Notes under the pieces: generated by a model
Told to the model about the DNA's origin: nothing
Database searches by the model: none
Seen by the model: the letters and a program-made list of their open reading frames with translations, nothing else
Program-made: the position numbers and the translations under genes
Shown here: positions 1-7,606 of the stretch, one piece after another
Layout of the letters: each line of letters opens with the position of its first letter
Position numbering within the stretch: position 1 is the stretch's first letter
Assembly (NCBI RefSeq): GCF_016863615.1
Contig: NZ_BOPF01000052.1
Coordinates: forward strand, 1-62,724
Direction of reading: 5' to 3'
DNA: 62,724 nucleotides
Source of the DNA: Virgisporangium aliadipatigenens
GTDB taxonomy: Bacteria > Actinomycetota > Actinomycetes > Mycobacteriales > Micromonosporaceae

Positions 1-518
1 CGACCGTCGACATACGACTCCTCGAATATGCCGTGATCGGCAAGTCAGGATGCAGGACGGCGGAGGTGCCGGCCGCCGGCCGTGACAAGCGACGACCGCC
101 ACGACGCACGCACGGCGGCATGAGCGCGCAGGTGATCAGTGGTGGCTCGTGTTCGCACCTTTCACGGTTGCTGAGTCCGGGGATTCGTGCGGCTGCCGCC
201 AGCGGTGTCTGCTTTGCTGGCAAAGGTGGCTATCGGAACAGGCCGCCTTCGTCGAAGACTGTTGCTGCTGCGAATGCGCCGATGATCGGGTCGAGCTTGA
301 GGGATTTCGTCTCTTGCTGTAGCCCGTTCTGCTGAGGACGCCGTCAACATCTCTCTGAGACACTCAACTCGGAGGCGGTTTTCGTTGAGCGTGCGATAAC
401 TAAGTCCGATTGGTCCCTTAAGAATTTTGTGCGAGTTAAACTCGGGTGGCGTAGGTGCAATATCGATGTGTGGTCCCGGACAATGCACCACTAAACTCGC
501 GGCGAAGGAAGGTGCGAC
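1..518. other. Left end of window, no supported gene
   Basis: I see no convincing coding region here. A short plus-strand reading frame open from base 1 stops at base 36 and could be the tail of a gene outside the window, but nothing identifies it. The other open frames are short, have no ribosome binding site and no recognisable protein. The last 100 bases should hold the promoter of the cysteine-rich mini-gene at 519. Confidence 0.4.
432..444. promoter_or_regulatory. Short palindrome upstream of the cysteine-rich gene
   Basis: The sequence CGAGTT-A-AACTCG is a perfect 13-base palindrome with a one-base centre, 75 bases before the ATG at 519. It could be an operator. There is no experimental or family support, and such short palindromes also occur by chance. 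Confidence 0.2.
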
Positions 519-698
519 ATGGCAGAAAAGTGCGAGGACTGCGGGGGTAGCGGTAAGTGTCGTCACTGCGGCGGTGATGGCACTATTCGTAACGAGCCGC
601 CAGCTTACGACAGCCAGTGCGGGGCATGCAGTGGATCGGGAACGTGCTTGGTATGCGATGGTAGTGGCAATCAGCCGCCGACTTTTGATCCCAGATGA
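519..698 (+). CDS. Small zinc-finger protein with four CXXCXGXG motifs (DnaJ cysteine-rich type)
   Basis: A 59-residue protein starting at ATG 519 after a GAAGGA-type ribosome binding site and ending at TGA 696-698. It contains two pairs of CXXCXGXG motifs (CEDCGGSG, CRHCGGDG, CGACSGSG, CLVCDGSG), the pattern that binds two zinc ions in the cysteine-rich domain of DnaJ/Hsp40 co-chaperones. There is no J domain and no substrate-binding domain, so this is a stand-alone zinc-finger mini-protein rather than a DnaJ. Such modules hold unfolded protein or make protein-protein contacts; the target here is unknown. It lies 109 bases before a cold-shock-domain gene on the same strand, so the two may be co-transcribed. 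The zinc-finger call is strong from the motif spacing; the role is not known. Confidence 0.8.
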   Translation: MAEKCEDCGGSGKCRHCGGDGTIRNEPPAYDSQCGACSGSGTCLVCDGSGNQPPTFDPR

Positions 699-807
699 CA
701 TACAATCGTCGGCCCGAGGTCGAATTACCGCCCCAGGGTATGCTCGACTTAATCGCTCGGGAGACACCGGCCGTTGCGGTTTGACGGAAAAACTTAAGGA
801 GGGCGAC

Positions 808-1275
808 TTGTCCGAACCGGAACGACCGTACAGACACCATTCCGAGCGAGAACTATTTGAGGAGATAAAAGCTTGGGAGAAAGGCATCCGCCATTTCGAA
901 GCAAAGCGGCGACGACTTGATCCAACCGACCAGCAAGGCGACGATTCTCTTTTCGAAGCGATCCAGCACAACTACTCACAGTTGCGGCCACTTCGGGAAG
1001 AGTTAGAGCTTCGACGAGGCGAGCGAGCCCAGAGTAGGCAAGCATCGTCGAATCGGAATGTCCAAGCCTCGACAGGTGCACCCCGCACGACAGGTACAGT
1101 CCGATGGTTCAACGAACAAAAGGGCTACGGGTTTATCTCTGTTGAAATATTCGTTCACCAAACCGCCATCGACGAGACGCCAGGAGGAGCGTTAAGTGAA
1201 GGCCAGAGGGTTGAGCTGCAGATTGCCGAAGGGCGCAAGGGCCTTGAGGCTCGAAATGTTCGCGTAGTGCCGTAA
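808..1275 (+). CDS. Coiled-coil protein with C-terminal cold-shock domain
   Basis: The start is TTG 808, directly after a strong ribosome binding site (AAGGAGGGCGAC); the frame is open further upstream, but that part overlaps the zinc-finger gene and has no protein-like composition. The product is 155 residues. Residues 1-85 are charged and helical, probably a coiled coil. Residues about 95-155 are a cold-shock domain: GTVRWFNEQKGYGFIS carries the RNP1 motif, followed by VEIFVHQTAI (RNP2) and LSEGQRVELQIAEGRKGLEA. The loop between RNP1 and RNP2 is several residues shorter than in CspA-type proteins. Cold-shock domains bind single-stranded RNA or DNA, so an RNA-binding or RNA-chaperone role is inferred. 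It follows the zinc-finger mini-gene. Confidence 0.82.
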   Translation: MSEPERPYRHHSERELFEEIKAWEKGIRHFEAKRRRLDPTDQQGDDSLFEAIQHNYSQLRPLREELELRRGERAQSRQASSNRNVQASTGAPRTTGTVRWFNEQKGYGFISVEIFVHQTAIDETPGGALSEGQRVELQIAEGRKGLEARNVRVVP

Positions 1276-1520
1276 CCCTGCTAGCGGAAAATTGAGGCAG
1301 CGCGGCTTGGCTAGCCCCTGGGTCTACGGGTTGCCGTGTCGACTCGGCTCATGCGTTGTTGGCATGCATCACCAACCGAGGAAAGGTGACCTGGCTCGTG
1401 CGGTCATACCTGTAGCCGACTGCCTCGTAGCCTTTTGCCTGCGGGCATATAGCGGCTAGCGATAAGAAGTGCTCGTCGACGGTCCCGAACGTGCATCACG
1501 CCGCATGATGGGTCATTGTC

Positions 1521-1544
1521 GGCCGCACAGAACTTTCTGCGGCC
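1521..1544 (+). terminator. Possible terminator hairpin
   Basis: GGCCGCA and TGCGGCC form a 7-bp stem around a 10-base loop; an A/T-rich stretch (AAAATTTTGTT) begins 12 bases later. It is 246 bases after the cold-shock gene, so it could end that transcript, but the distance makes this uncertain. I see no gene between 1276 and 1606. Confidence 0.3.
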
Positions 1545-1606
1545 TCGCCGGCTGAAAATTTTGTTCTAGGTACCTTCTTTGAGGCTGGTAGCCGGGCGTA
1601 TCGCGG

Positions 1607-1630
1607 CGGATCCGAGTGGTCTCGGATCCG
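1607..1630 (-). terminator. Strong hairpin downstream of the DUF4760-like gene
   Basis: CGGATCCGAG and CTCGGATCCG are perfect 10-base inverted repeats separated by TGGT. The hairpin lies 10 bases past the stop codon of the minus-strand gene at 1640-2134. There is no U-tract; hairpins without one are common at gene ends in high-GC actinobacteria. Confidence 0.6.
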
Positions 1631-1639
1631 ATGGGTCAC

Positions 1640-2134
1640 TTAGTTAAGTGTTCTAAGTCTATTGGCAAGCTCTTCGAGTTCTATGTAGATTTGTGGCCGC
1701 TTGAGTTGCTTGCGGACGTTCTCGATGTGGGACGCGTAATTGTCAACCGTATCGACGATCCGGCTTCCAGAAAGCATGCTTAACGTATCGATGTCCAGAA
1801 CCTTTTGCTTGACGCCGACAGCAACGTCTTCCAGATGATTTAGGTACTGCCGGACCGGTGCTAGCTTTTCGGGGTCACCAGCCGCTGCCCGCAGAAATTC
1901 TGCAACCTCTCCCGGATCACGGTCGTTCCAGGGAAGGTCGGCCTTCAAAGACTCACGGTACTGTGCAGTCGAAATGGATGCGTCGATTGTTGCCTGCTTG
2001 CGCAGCCGTGACCATTCATCCTGCTGCGCTGCCGTCGTATTTCTAATGGCGCGTCGGGCAAGAAGAACCTGCGCGCCAACAAAGAATAGGGCGGCGATAT
2101 TAACCAACGAGGTAATCGCCTCGGAAGTTTCCAT
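1640..2134 (-). CDS. DUF4760-like membrane-anchored protein
   Basis: 164 residues from ATG 2134. The frame continues upstream to 2221, but the upstream part is rich in Arg, Cys and Trp and unlike the family; the chosen start puts the hydrophobic helix at the N-terminus as expected. Residues 3-25 (AITSLVNIAALFFVGAQVLL) form one membrane helix, followed by a basic stretch and a soluble helical domain containing YLNHLEDVAVGVKQKVLDIDTL. This matches the layout of DUF4760 proteins, whose function is unknown. It is followed by a strong hairpin, so it is probably transcribed alone or as the last gene of a unit. Confidence 0.6.
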   Translation of the reverse strand: METSEAITSLVNIAALFFVGAQVLLARRAIRNTTAAQQDEWSRLRKQATIDASISTAQYRESLKADLPWNDRDPGEVAEFLRAAAGDPEKLAPVRQYLNHLEDVAVGVKQKVLDIDTLSMLSGSRIVDTVDNYASHIENVRKQLKRPQIYIELEELANRLRTLN

Positions 2135-2262
2135 GCCGTAGATAATATCGGGCCTGATTGGCCGTCGACAGCAACGATCATCCATACATGCATCCACCCA
2201 TCGGCAGATCCGCGCATCCACGCTTAGCTTGGCTTCATGAGCGTTTGCACGCAGCGTGAGGG

Positions 2263-2280
2263 GGCTCCTGCGGGAGAGCC
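2263..2280 (-). terminator. Imperfect hairpin after the one-TM protein gene
   Basis: GGCTCC and GGAG-AGCC can pair around TGCG with a two-base bulge. It lies 26 bases past the stop of the minus-strand gene at 2306-2917. The stem is short and imperfect and there is no U-tract, so this is only a weak terminator candidate. Confidence 0.25.
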
Positions 2281-2305
2281 GCCGCAGAGTTGAGGCGGGG
2301 CTGAC

Positions 2306-2917
2306 TCAGGCGACGTTCTTGAAGATTCTCCCCTGACCTTCAAGGTGGCGGCGTAGGTCGACGATCACGTTATCTCCGGCAGAGTGGGACAGTTCGTGGA
2401 GGTCGTTCGTCCCGATGTTGTTCGCCATGGCGAGTTTCCGAGTGTGTTCGGCTACCAAGCGGGTTAGCTCCTGCCACCGGTCGACGGTGAAGTCGACGAC
2501 GATCCGGCCACTGTCGGATTCCGCTCCGACCGCGTCGAGATCCGCGATCAGTAGTTCGACGTCATCGGCACCGAGAGTCCCAGCGCGTGCCGCGTCCAGG
2601 TAAGCGCCCAGCGAGACGGTGAACTTGCGGACACACTCCGGCACCTCAGCACTCTGCTTCCGGCTGGCCACTACCTTGTAAACCGCGACGCCAGCCGCTG
2701 TCACCGCTGCCACCGCAAGGCTGGCCACGACGATCCGGGAACCCTTTCCGCCAGCGGCCTTACCTGCCGCGTCCTCCGGGAACAGCCCGTCCTGGAGGTG
2801 CTTCACGATCGCGCCCGCAGCGTCACGCACCACCCCTCCGTAGCGGGTGAGTTCACCGGTCTCTAGACCTACGAAGATATCCTCCGGCACGTCGAGCGGG
2901 ACGTTGATGATGGGCAC
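2306..2917 (-). CDS. Hypothetical protein with one internal membrane helix
   Basis: 203 residues from GTG 2917, chosen because AGGGGGAGCC precedes it; the open frame upstream to 3013 is Arg/Pro-rich and not protein-like. The N-terminal 60 residues are soluble (begins PIINVPLDVPEDIFVG). A hydrophobic stretch (IVVASLAVAAVTAAGVAVY, residues about 63-82) is a likely membrane helix, followed by an acidic helical domain of about 120 residues. I do not recognise the family. It lies 111 bases downstream of the DUF6602-like gene on the same strand and may be co-transcribed with it. Confidence 0.6.
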   Translation of the reverse strand: MPIINVPLDVPEDIFVGLETGELTRYGGVVRDAAGAIVKHLQDGLFPEDAAGKAAGGKGSRIVVASLAVAAVTAAGVAVYKVVASRKQSAEVPECVRKFTVSLGAYLDAARAGTLGADDVELLIADLDAVGAESDSGRIVVDFTVDRWQELTRLVAEHTRKLAMANNIGTNDLHELSHSAGDNVIVDLRRHLEGQGRIFKNVA

Positions 2918-3028
2918 GGCTCCCCCTGGTGTGGCAGCTTGCGGGCGATGCGGTTGCCGGATGATCGTAGATCGTAGGGTCCGATCGAGTGCCGGTAATA
3001 ATCGGGAGCCCAAGACCTCATCCGGCTC

Positions 3029-3886
3029 TCAAACGTTCCCGCTACCGGGAGGGTTCGTCTCAGTCCACTGGATGCCCGGCAGGAGATAGGGCAGCATAGG
3101 CGAGGATCGGACCGAAAACTGAGGCATCGCTCCGTGAAGCCAGAACAGCAGCCACGGCAGGCTCAATTCGGGACGACTACCGAATATCCATCCGGTTTTC
3201 ATCTCATTGCTGACAGTGTCGAGATAGCTAAACGAACCGTTACCATCCCATAGATTAAGCGCGAATCCGCGGTCGAGAATGAATACGGCATCGATGGGTG
3301 GAACCTCGCCATCCTGCTCTCCTCCGGCGAGCCCTTCGAGGAGGGTCCTTGGAGCCATCACCCCTTCGTACGCGAAGACGAAGAACGGCCGTCTACGGTA
3401 GAATCGCGTGATGTCGGAGTTCGGAACTCCACGTCTTTCTGGGTGTGCCAACATCACGGCTTTGCCTAGAACTGGCTCGAGTGCCTTAAAGGCGCGCCCT
3501 TTTTCGATACAATCTTCGAGTTCGCTGGCCGTTAAAGTAGTCTTGACTTCCCCGCTGGCCGCGACCGCTTCTATGATCATCATTTGAGGGCCGTCGTCCA
3601 TCGGAAAGGGCTGGTCGTCGTCCACCACTGCCACGTCAGTTTGCTTGGAACGACGCCCACGAAAGTCGATCACTTCACCTTCGCCGACTCGATATCTGCG
3701 CGGGAGATACTCTCGAAGGAAGTTCCGGAATGCGATTTCGTTGACATCACCTTTACTGCCACGGTGAATTAGCTTCGTACGAGCGTCGCTAAGGGATTCC
3801 GTCAGGCGCTGATTCCACTTCTGGACCAGCTCGTACACGGCACTTGGGCTTTGATCGGCGGGGTCGCCGCCAGGGCCAATGTCCAT
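3029..3886 (-). CDS. DUF6602-like protein with PD-(D/E)XK nuclease signature
   Basis: 285 residues from ATG 3886. After an N-terminal helix comes a restriction-endonuclease-like core: E50 in GDVNEIAF, D84 in KQTDVAVV, and E113-V-K115 in GEVKTTL. This E-D-ExK order is the PD-(D/E)XK fold signature, and the stretch REYLPRRYRVGEGEVID is typical of DUF6602 proteins. The second half (Trp/Phe/Leu-rich, with VFILDRGFALNLWDG) is less clear. A DNA-cleaving role is inferred from the motif; DUF6602 has no established function. It is followed by the one-TM protein gene, so the pair may be a small restriction-like module. Confidence 0.65.
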   Translation of the reverse strand: MDIGPGGDPADQSPSAVYELVQKWNQRLTESLSDARTKLIHRGSKGDVNEIAFRNFLREYLPRRYRVGEGEVIDFRGRRSKQTDVAVVDDDQPFPMDDGPQMMIIEAVAASGEVKTTLTASELEDCIEKGRAFKALEPVLGKAVMLAHPERRGVPNSDITRFYRRRPFFVFAYEGVMAPRTLLEGLAGGEQDGEVPPIDAVFILDRGFALNLWDGNGSFSYLDTVSNEMKTGWIFGSRPELSLPWLLFWLHGAMPQFSVRSSPMLPYLLPGIQWTETNPPGSGNV

Positions 3887-3996
3887 CTATGAAGCGTAAG
3901 CCCTGGCGACTTAGCAAGCACTGGACGAGGCTGCTGCACTCTCATAATGTCGCCGCGGGGCCAAACGTCTTCTCATCGGCAGAGCCGTACGGGTCG

Positions 3997-4962
3997 TTAC
4001 GTTCCGGATGCCATGTAGGCGGCGAGGATGTAGTTGGGGTGGCGGTCGAGGATCTTGCGAGCACGGTCGTAGCGCATCGTGGTGCGTGGGTCGGCGTGGC
4101 GGGCGGCGATCTGGACGTCGCGGAGGCTGACGCCGGCATCGAGCATGGTCGTGACGAAGGTGTGGCGCGGCATGTGCGGGTGCATTCGCGGCATGCGGAT
4201 GCCCGCGGTGGCGGCGAGGTGCCCGAGCCGGCGGCTGGCGGCGTGCCGGTCCATCCGGCGGCCGAGGCTGTTGCGCAGAATCGGGCCGCCGGTCCGATCG
4301 TCACATGCCCGGTCGATCGCCCTGCCGACCGCGGGCGGCAACGGGACGAGGACGACTTTCCCGCCCTTGCCTCGCACGCGAAGAACGCGGTGACCGTGTT
4401 CCTCACCGAGGTCCTCGATGCTGGCGCCGCAGGCTTCGAAGATCCGTAACCCGAGTAGGCCGAGCAGTGCTACGAGGGCGAAGTCGTTCGAGTTGCCCGA
4501 CAGCCGTGCTGCGGTGATCAGCGCCTCGAACTGCAGATGTCCCAAGCCGAGCGTCGGCGACTCGGCCGGCACAGGCGGCCGCCGGACGTAGGCGGCCGGC
4601 GAGTTCGGCAGCAGCGCGTCGATGACGCAGACGCGGTAGAAGCCGACCACGACCGACAACCGTCGGGACACCGTCGAGGGTTGGAACCGGCGGACGTCTT
4701 GCAGCCACCGCACGTACCGCTCGATATCGACCCGGACCGCGGCCATGACGTCGATGCCGTGGTCGGTGCACCAGCGCAGATAGATCCGCAGATCGGACTC
4801 GGTGTGAAGCCGGGTCTGGCCCCGATATCGGCCTAGGTAGGCGGCAACTGCCGCGCGTAGAACGAGAACCGCGGAGGACGGAACAGCAGGCTCAGAAGAA
4901 TCGAAGTCAGTCATGTCCGACGGTGCGTCACCACCAACGTTGATCGCCAGCACGTCACGCAC
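3997..4962 (-). CDS. Tyrosine recombinase / phage-type integrase
   Basis: 321 residues from GTG 4962, or 305 from ATG 4914; neither has a strong ribosome binding site. Residues 30-120 form the SAM-like core-binding domain and 140-310 the catalytic domain. The catalytic set is complete: R173 (GLRIFEA), a lysine in the beta-hairpin (RGKGGK, 198-202), H263-xx-R266 (HMPRH), H289 (ARHADPRTT) and Y298 (MRYDR). It should cut and rejoin DNA through a covalent tyrosine link, in the XerC/D-like size class. The gene starts 16 bases after the TPR gene and runs in the same direction, so it may be the last cistron of that operon. No excisionase, tRNA or att repeat is seen nearby, so it does not mark an obvious integrated element. 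Confidence 0.9.
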   Translation of the reverse strand: MRDVLAINVGGDAPSDMTDFDSSEPAVPSSAVLVLRAAVAAYLGRYRGQTRLHTESDLRIYLRWCTDHGIDVMAAVRVDIERYVRWLQDVRRFQPSTVSRRLSVVVGFYRVCVIDALLPNSPAAYVRRPPVPAESPTLGLGHLQFEALITAARLSGNSNDFALVALLGLLGLRIFEACGASIEDLGEEHGHRVLRVRGKGGKVVLVPLPPAVGRAIDRACDDRTGGPILRNSLGRRMDRHAASRRLGHLAATAGIRMPRMHPHMPRHTFVTTMLDAGVSLRDVQIAARHADPRTTMRYDRARKILDRHPNYILAAYMASGT

Positions 4963-4978
4963 CTGATCGTGGGGTCAC

Positions 4979-7606
4979 TCAGCTCGAACTGGAGTCGGTT
5001 TCTGTGTCTTGATTGTGTTGGCTGCGGAGGTTGTTGATGGCGTGGAGGAGGTCGGTCATGCCGATATTGGTGGCGGCCTCGGCGCTGGCGTTGAGAACGT
5101 TGGTCGCGTCTTTGTGGCCGACGGCGAGGAGGAGTTGGCCGAGGGTATAGCCGATGATGGCGATACCCTCGGGTTGTTGAAGTTGGGCAACGATCTGGTA
5201 GGCCGTGATGAGTCGGGACGCGGCGGCTTGGTAGTCGTTGCGGGCGAGGTCGATTTGGACGAGACCCCAGGTGGCGATGGCGATGCTGCCAAGGTCGCCG
5301 AGGCGGTCGTAGACGTCGAGGCTTTGCTGGCGGAGGGCGGCAGCTTCGTCGTAATCCCCGCGCTGGTAGGCGATGTTCGCGATGCGGTCCCAGGTGATAG
5401 CGGTGGCGCGGGTATCGCCAATCCGCTCGTACACCGGCAACACGATCTCGCGGTGGATGCGCAACGCCTCGTCGTGGTTGCCGCGAATGTGGGCGATGTC
5501 GGCGGTGTATTCGGCGAGGGTGGCGACCTCGTCGTCGGCGCGGGGCTCGTTGAGGAGTCGGCGGACGGCGTCGTCAGCCTCGTCGATGTACGGGCGCGCC
5601 CGCTCGAGCAGGCCGACGCCGGCCAGTAGGAGGGCGCAGTCGTGCAGCGACCGAGCCAGGGCAAACCGATGGCGATCCAGCGGCCGGTATATGTCTATCG
5701 CCTGGCTCATGGCATCGACGGCCGCACCGATGTCGCCGATCTGCTGCTCGATGCGTGACACGTCCTCGAGCGCCGACGCAAGCGCAGGCCGGTGACGGTC
5801 CGGGTCCACTTCGGCCAGCCGCCGGTATATGTCGGCGCCCTCCCGCGCAGCCGCTAGGGCCTCGTGGTAGCTGCCGGTGGCCAGCAGCGTTGCGCTCAGC
5901 GCGATGAGCGACTGGCCGAGGTCCGGCTCGTAGACGGCCGGGTTTGTCGCGGTCAGATCCCGGTAGATGTTCACGGACTGCCGTGCCGACGCCACCGCGT
6001 CCGCCCACCGCCCCAGCTGCCGGTACGCGGCGATGCTGATGGCCAGGCCGGCCGCGACGTGCGGCCTGGAGTCCAACTGACCAGCCAGCGCGATGCTCTC
6101 CTCGCTTGTTTCCGCAGCTCTGACAGGGTCGCCCGCGGCGAGGTACGCGTCAGCGACGTTGATAAGGGACGTCGTCAACAGAGCGGCGGCGTCGGCCCGG
6201 GTCGCGGAGACGGCGCGGGCCAGTGCCACGGCCTCCTCCGCGACCAGGACGGTGTCGCGGTGTCCGTCCCGCCGGTACAGGGAACCGAGGTTGTTGAGGG
6301 CCGACGCTAGCGTCAACTGTCGCTCCGGCCGATCGGCAAGCGGCCGAAGCGTCGCGACTGCCTCCTCGGCCGCGACCAGGGCAGCAGCGACCAGACCCTG
6401 GGCCTCCAGGATCGAGCTCAACGTGGTGAGGGCGTCGGCCAGAACCGGTCGATGGTCGGCCGACCGGGCCTCGGCCACCGCTCGCTCGCACGCGGCCCGC
6501 GCCTCGCCGTGCCGCCCGACGTCGGCGAGCGCCTGCGCCTCAGTGACGAGCGCTCCGGCCAACCGGTAGCGGGTCGACGGGTCGTCCGCGACGAGGCCCT
6601 CCAACAGGCTGACCGCCTCCGCGATCGGGCGAATCGCTCCGGATCGGAGGCCGGTGAGCGTCTGTAGCGTCGCGAGGTCCTGCAGCGCCAGTGCCAACTG
6701 GAGGCGGGCCTCGGCCGTGCTCGCCTCACCCTCGCCGCGAAGCAGCTCCACCCCGCGCTGCATCGCCCGGGATGCCTCGGAGACGCGTCCCAAGTTACGC
6801 AGGGCCTGACCTTCGACGTTGGCCGCCGCGGCCATGCCGCGGTTGTCGAACGGTGCCTGGTACAGCTCGGCGGCCTGACGCGCCGACCGGGCCGCATGCT
6901 CGTTATCGCCCGCCTCGATCTGCCGGCGAGCCAGCGTCATCAGCGCACCGGCGTGTGCGGGACCTTGGGCCGGATCAATGTGTGCGATCTCGGAGCTGAC
7001 GGCGACGAGCTGCATCGCGATCGCCTTGGCGCCCTCGGGCTCGTCGGCCGCCGCAAGCGCTTCACTTAGCTCGGCCAGCGCTGCGGCCAGCTCGGGCAGG
7101 TGCACCCGGTTGACGTGGGCGAGCCGCTCGCGCTGGCTCACCCGCCGCTGCAGCCGCCGGATCTCGGCCGGCGTCCGGCGAGATCCCATCCACGTCATGT
7201 CCTCGGCGAGGCTGCGCGGCTGGGACGTGTCCTCGGCCCGGCGGGCTGACAGCCGGGCGCGGACCTCATCGAGCTCAATCAGCGTGGCCTCGGTCCGGTC
7301 GTCATCGCCCAGCGCGGCGTATGCGGCGGCCAGGTTCTCCAGCGCCGGCAGTAACAGGCTGGAGCGGGACGGGTCGCGCGGGTCGTCCCGAAGGACCCGC
7401 ACCGCCTCGCGGCCGGTCTCGACAGCGTCCTCAAGCTGGCCGGCCAGGCGATACTGCAGGGCGGCAGACTCGAGCGCCTCGGCGAGCCGGTCGTTGAGCG
7501 GGGGATGCACGGCCGCGAGTTCGCGTAGGCCGTCAAGCCCCACGCGTCCGGCGCGTCCGGCGTGCTCGGCGAGGTGGCGCTCCAGATAGGGGTTCATCAT
7601 CGCCAT
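4979..7606 (-). CDS. Large TPR-repeat protein, predicted sensor/scaffold
   Basis: 875 residues from ATG 7606, which overlaps the caspase-NTPase stop (TAATG) and has GGAAGG upstream. Nearly the whole length consists of helical pairs of TPR type, with repeated A-x-x-x-Y/L-x-x-x-G-x-x-x-x-A spacing (for example YRLAGQLEDAVETGREAV, IAYQRGDYDEAAALRQQSLD). There is no membrane helix and no enzymatic motif. TPR superhelices bind peptides and proteins. STAND NTPases usually carry such repeats as their C-terminal sensor; the overlapping caspase-NTPase gene lacks them, so this protein probably supplies the sensor in trans (inference). The end of the protein is Asp/Glu/Ser-rich. Confidence 0.88.
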   Translation of the reverse strand: MAMMNPYLERHLAEHAGRAGRVGLDGLRELAAVHPPLNDRLAEALESAALQYRLAGQLEDAVETGREAVRVLRDDPRDPSRSSLLLPALENLAAAYAALGDDDRTEATLIELDEVRARLSARRAEDTSQPRSLAEDMTWMGSRRTPAEIRRLQRRVSQRERLAHVNRVHLPELAAALAELSEALAAADEPEGAKAIAMQLVAVSSEIAHIDPAQGPAHAGALMTLARRQIEAGDNEHAARSARQAAELYQAPFDNRGMAAAANVEGQALRNLGRVSEASRAMQRGVELLRGEGEASTAEARLQLALALQDLATLQTLTGLRSGAIRPIAEAVSLLEGLVADDPSTRYRLAGALVTEAQALADVGRHGEARAACERAVAEARSADHRPVLADALTTLSSILEAQGLVAAALVAAEEAVATLRPLADRPERQLTLASALNNLGSLYRRDGHRDTVLVAEEAVALARAVSATRADAAALLTTSLINVADAYLAAGDPVRAAETSEESIALAGQLDSRPHVAAGLAISIAAYRQLGRWADAVASARQSVNIYRDLTATNPAVYEPDLGQSLIALSATLLATGSYHEALAAAREGADIYRRLAEVDPDRHRPALASALEDVSRIEQQIGDIGAAVDAMSQAIDIYRPLDRHRFALARSLHDCALLLAGVGLLERARPYIDEADDAVRRLLNEPRADDEVATLAEYTADIAHIRGNHDEALRIHREIVLPVYERIGDTRATAITWDRIANIAYQRGDYDEAAALRQQSLDVYDRLGDLGSIAIATWGLVQIDLARNDYQAAASRLITAYQIVAQLQQPEGIAIIGYTLGQLLLAVGHKDATNVLNASAEAATNIGMTDLLHAINNLRSQHNQDTETDSSSS

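Noticed and set aside
427-807. N-terminal extension of the cold-shock gene
   Set aside because: It overlaps the zinc-finger mini-gene in another frame and lacks a ribosome binding site; TTG 808 has a strong one.
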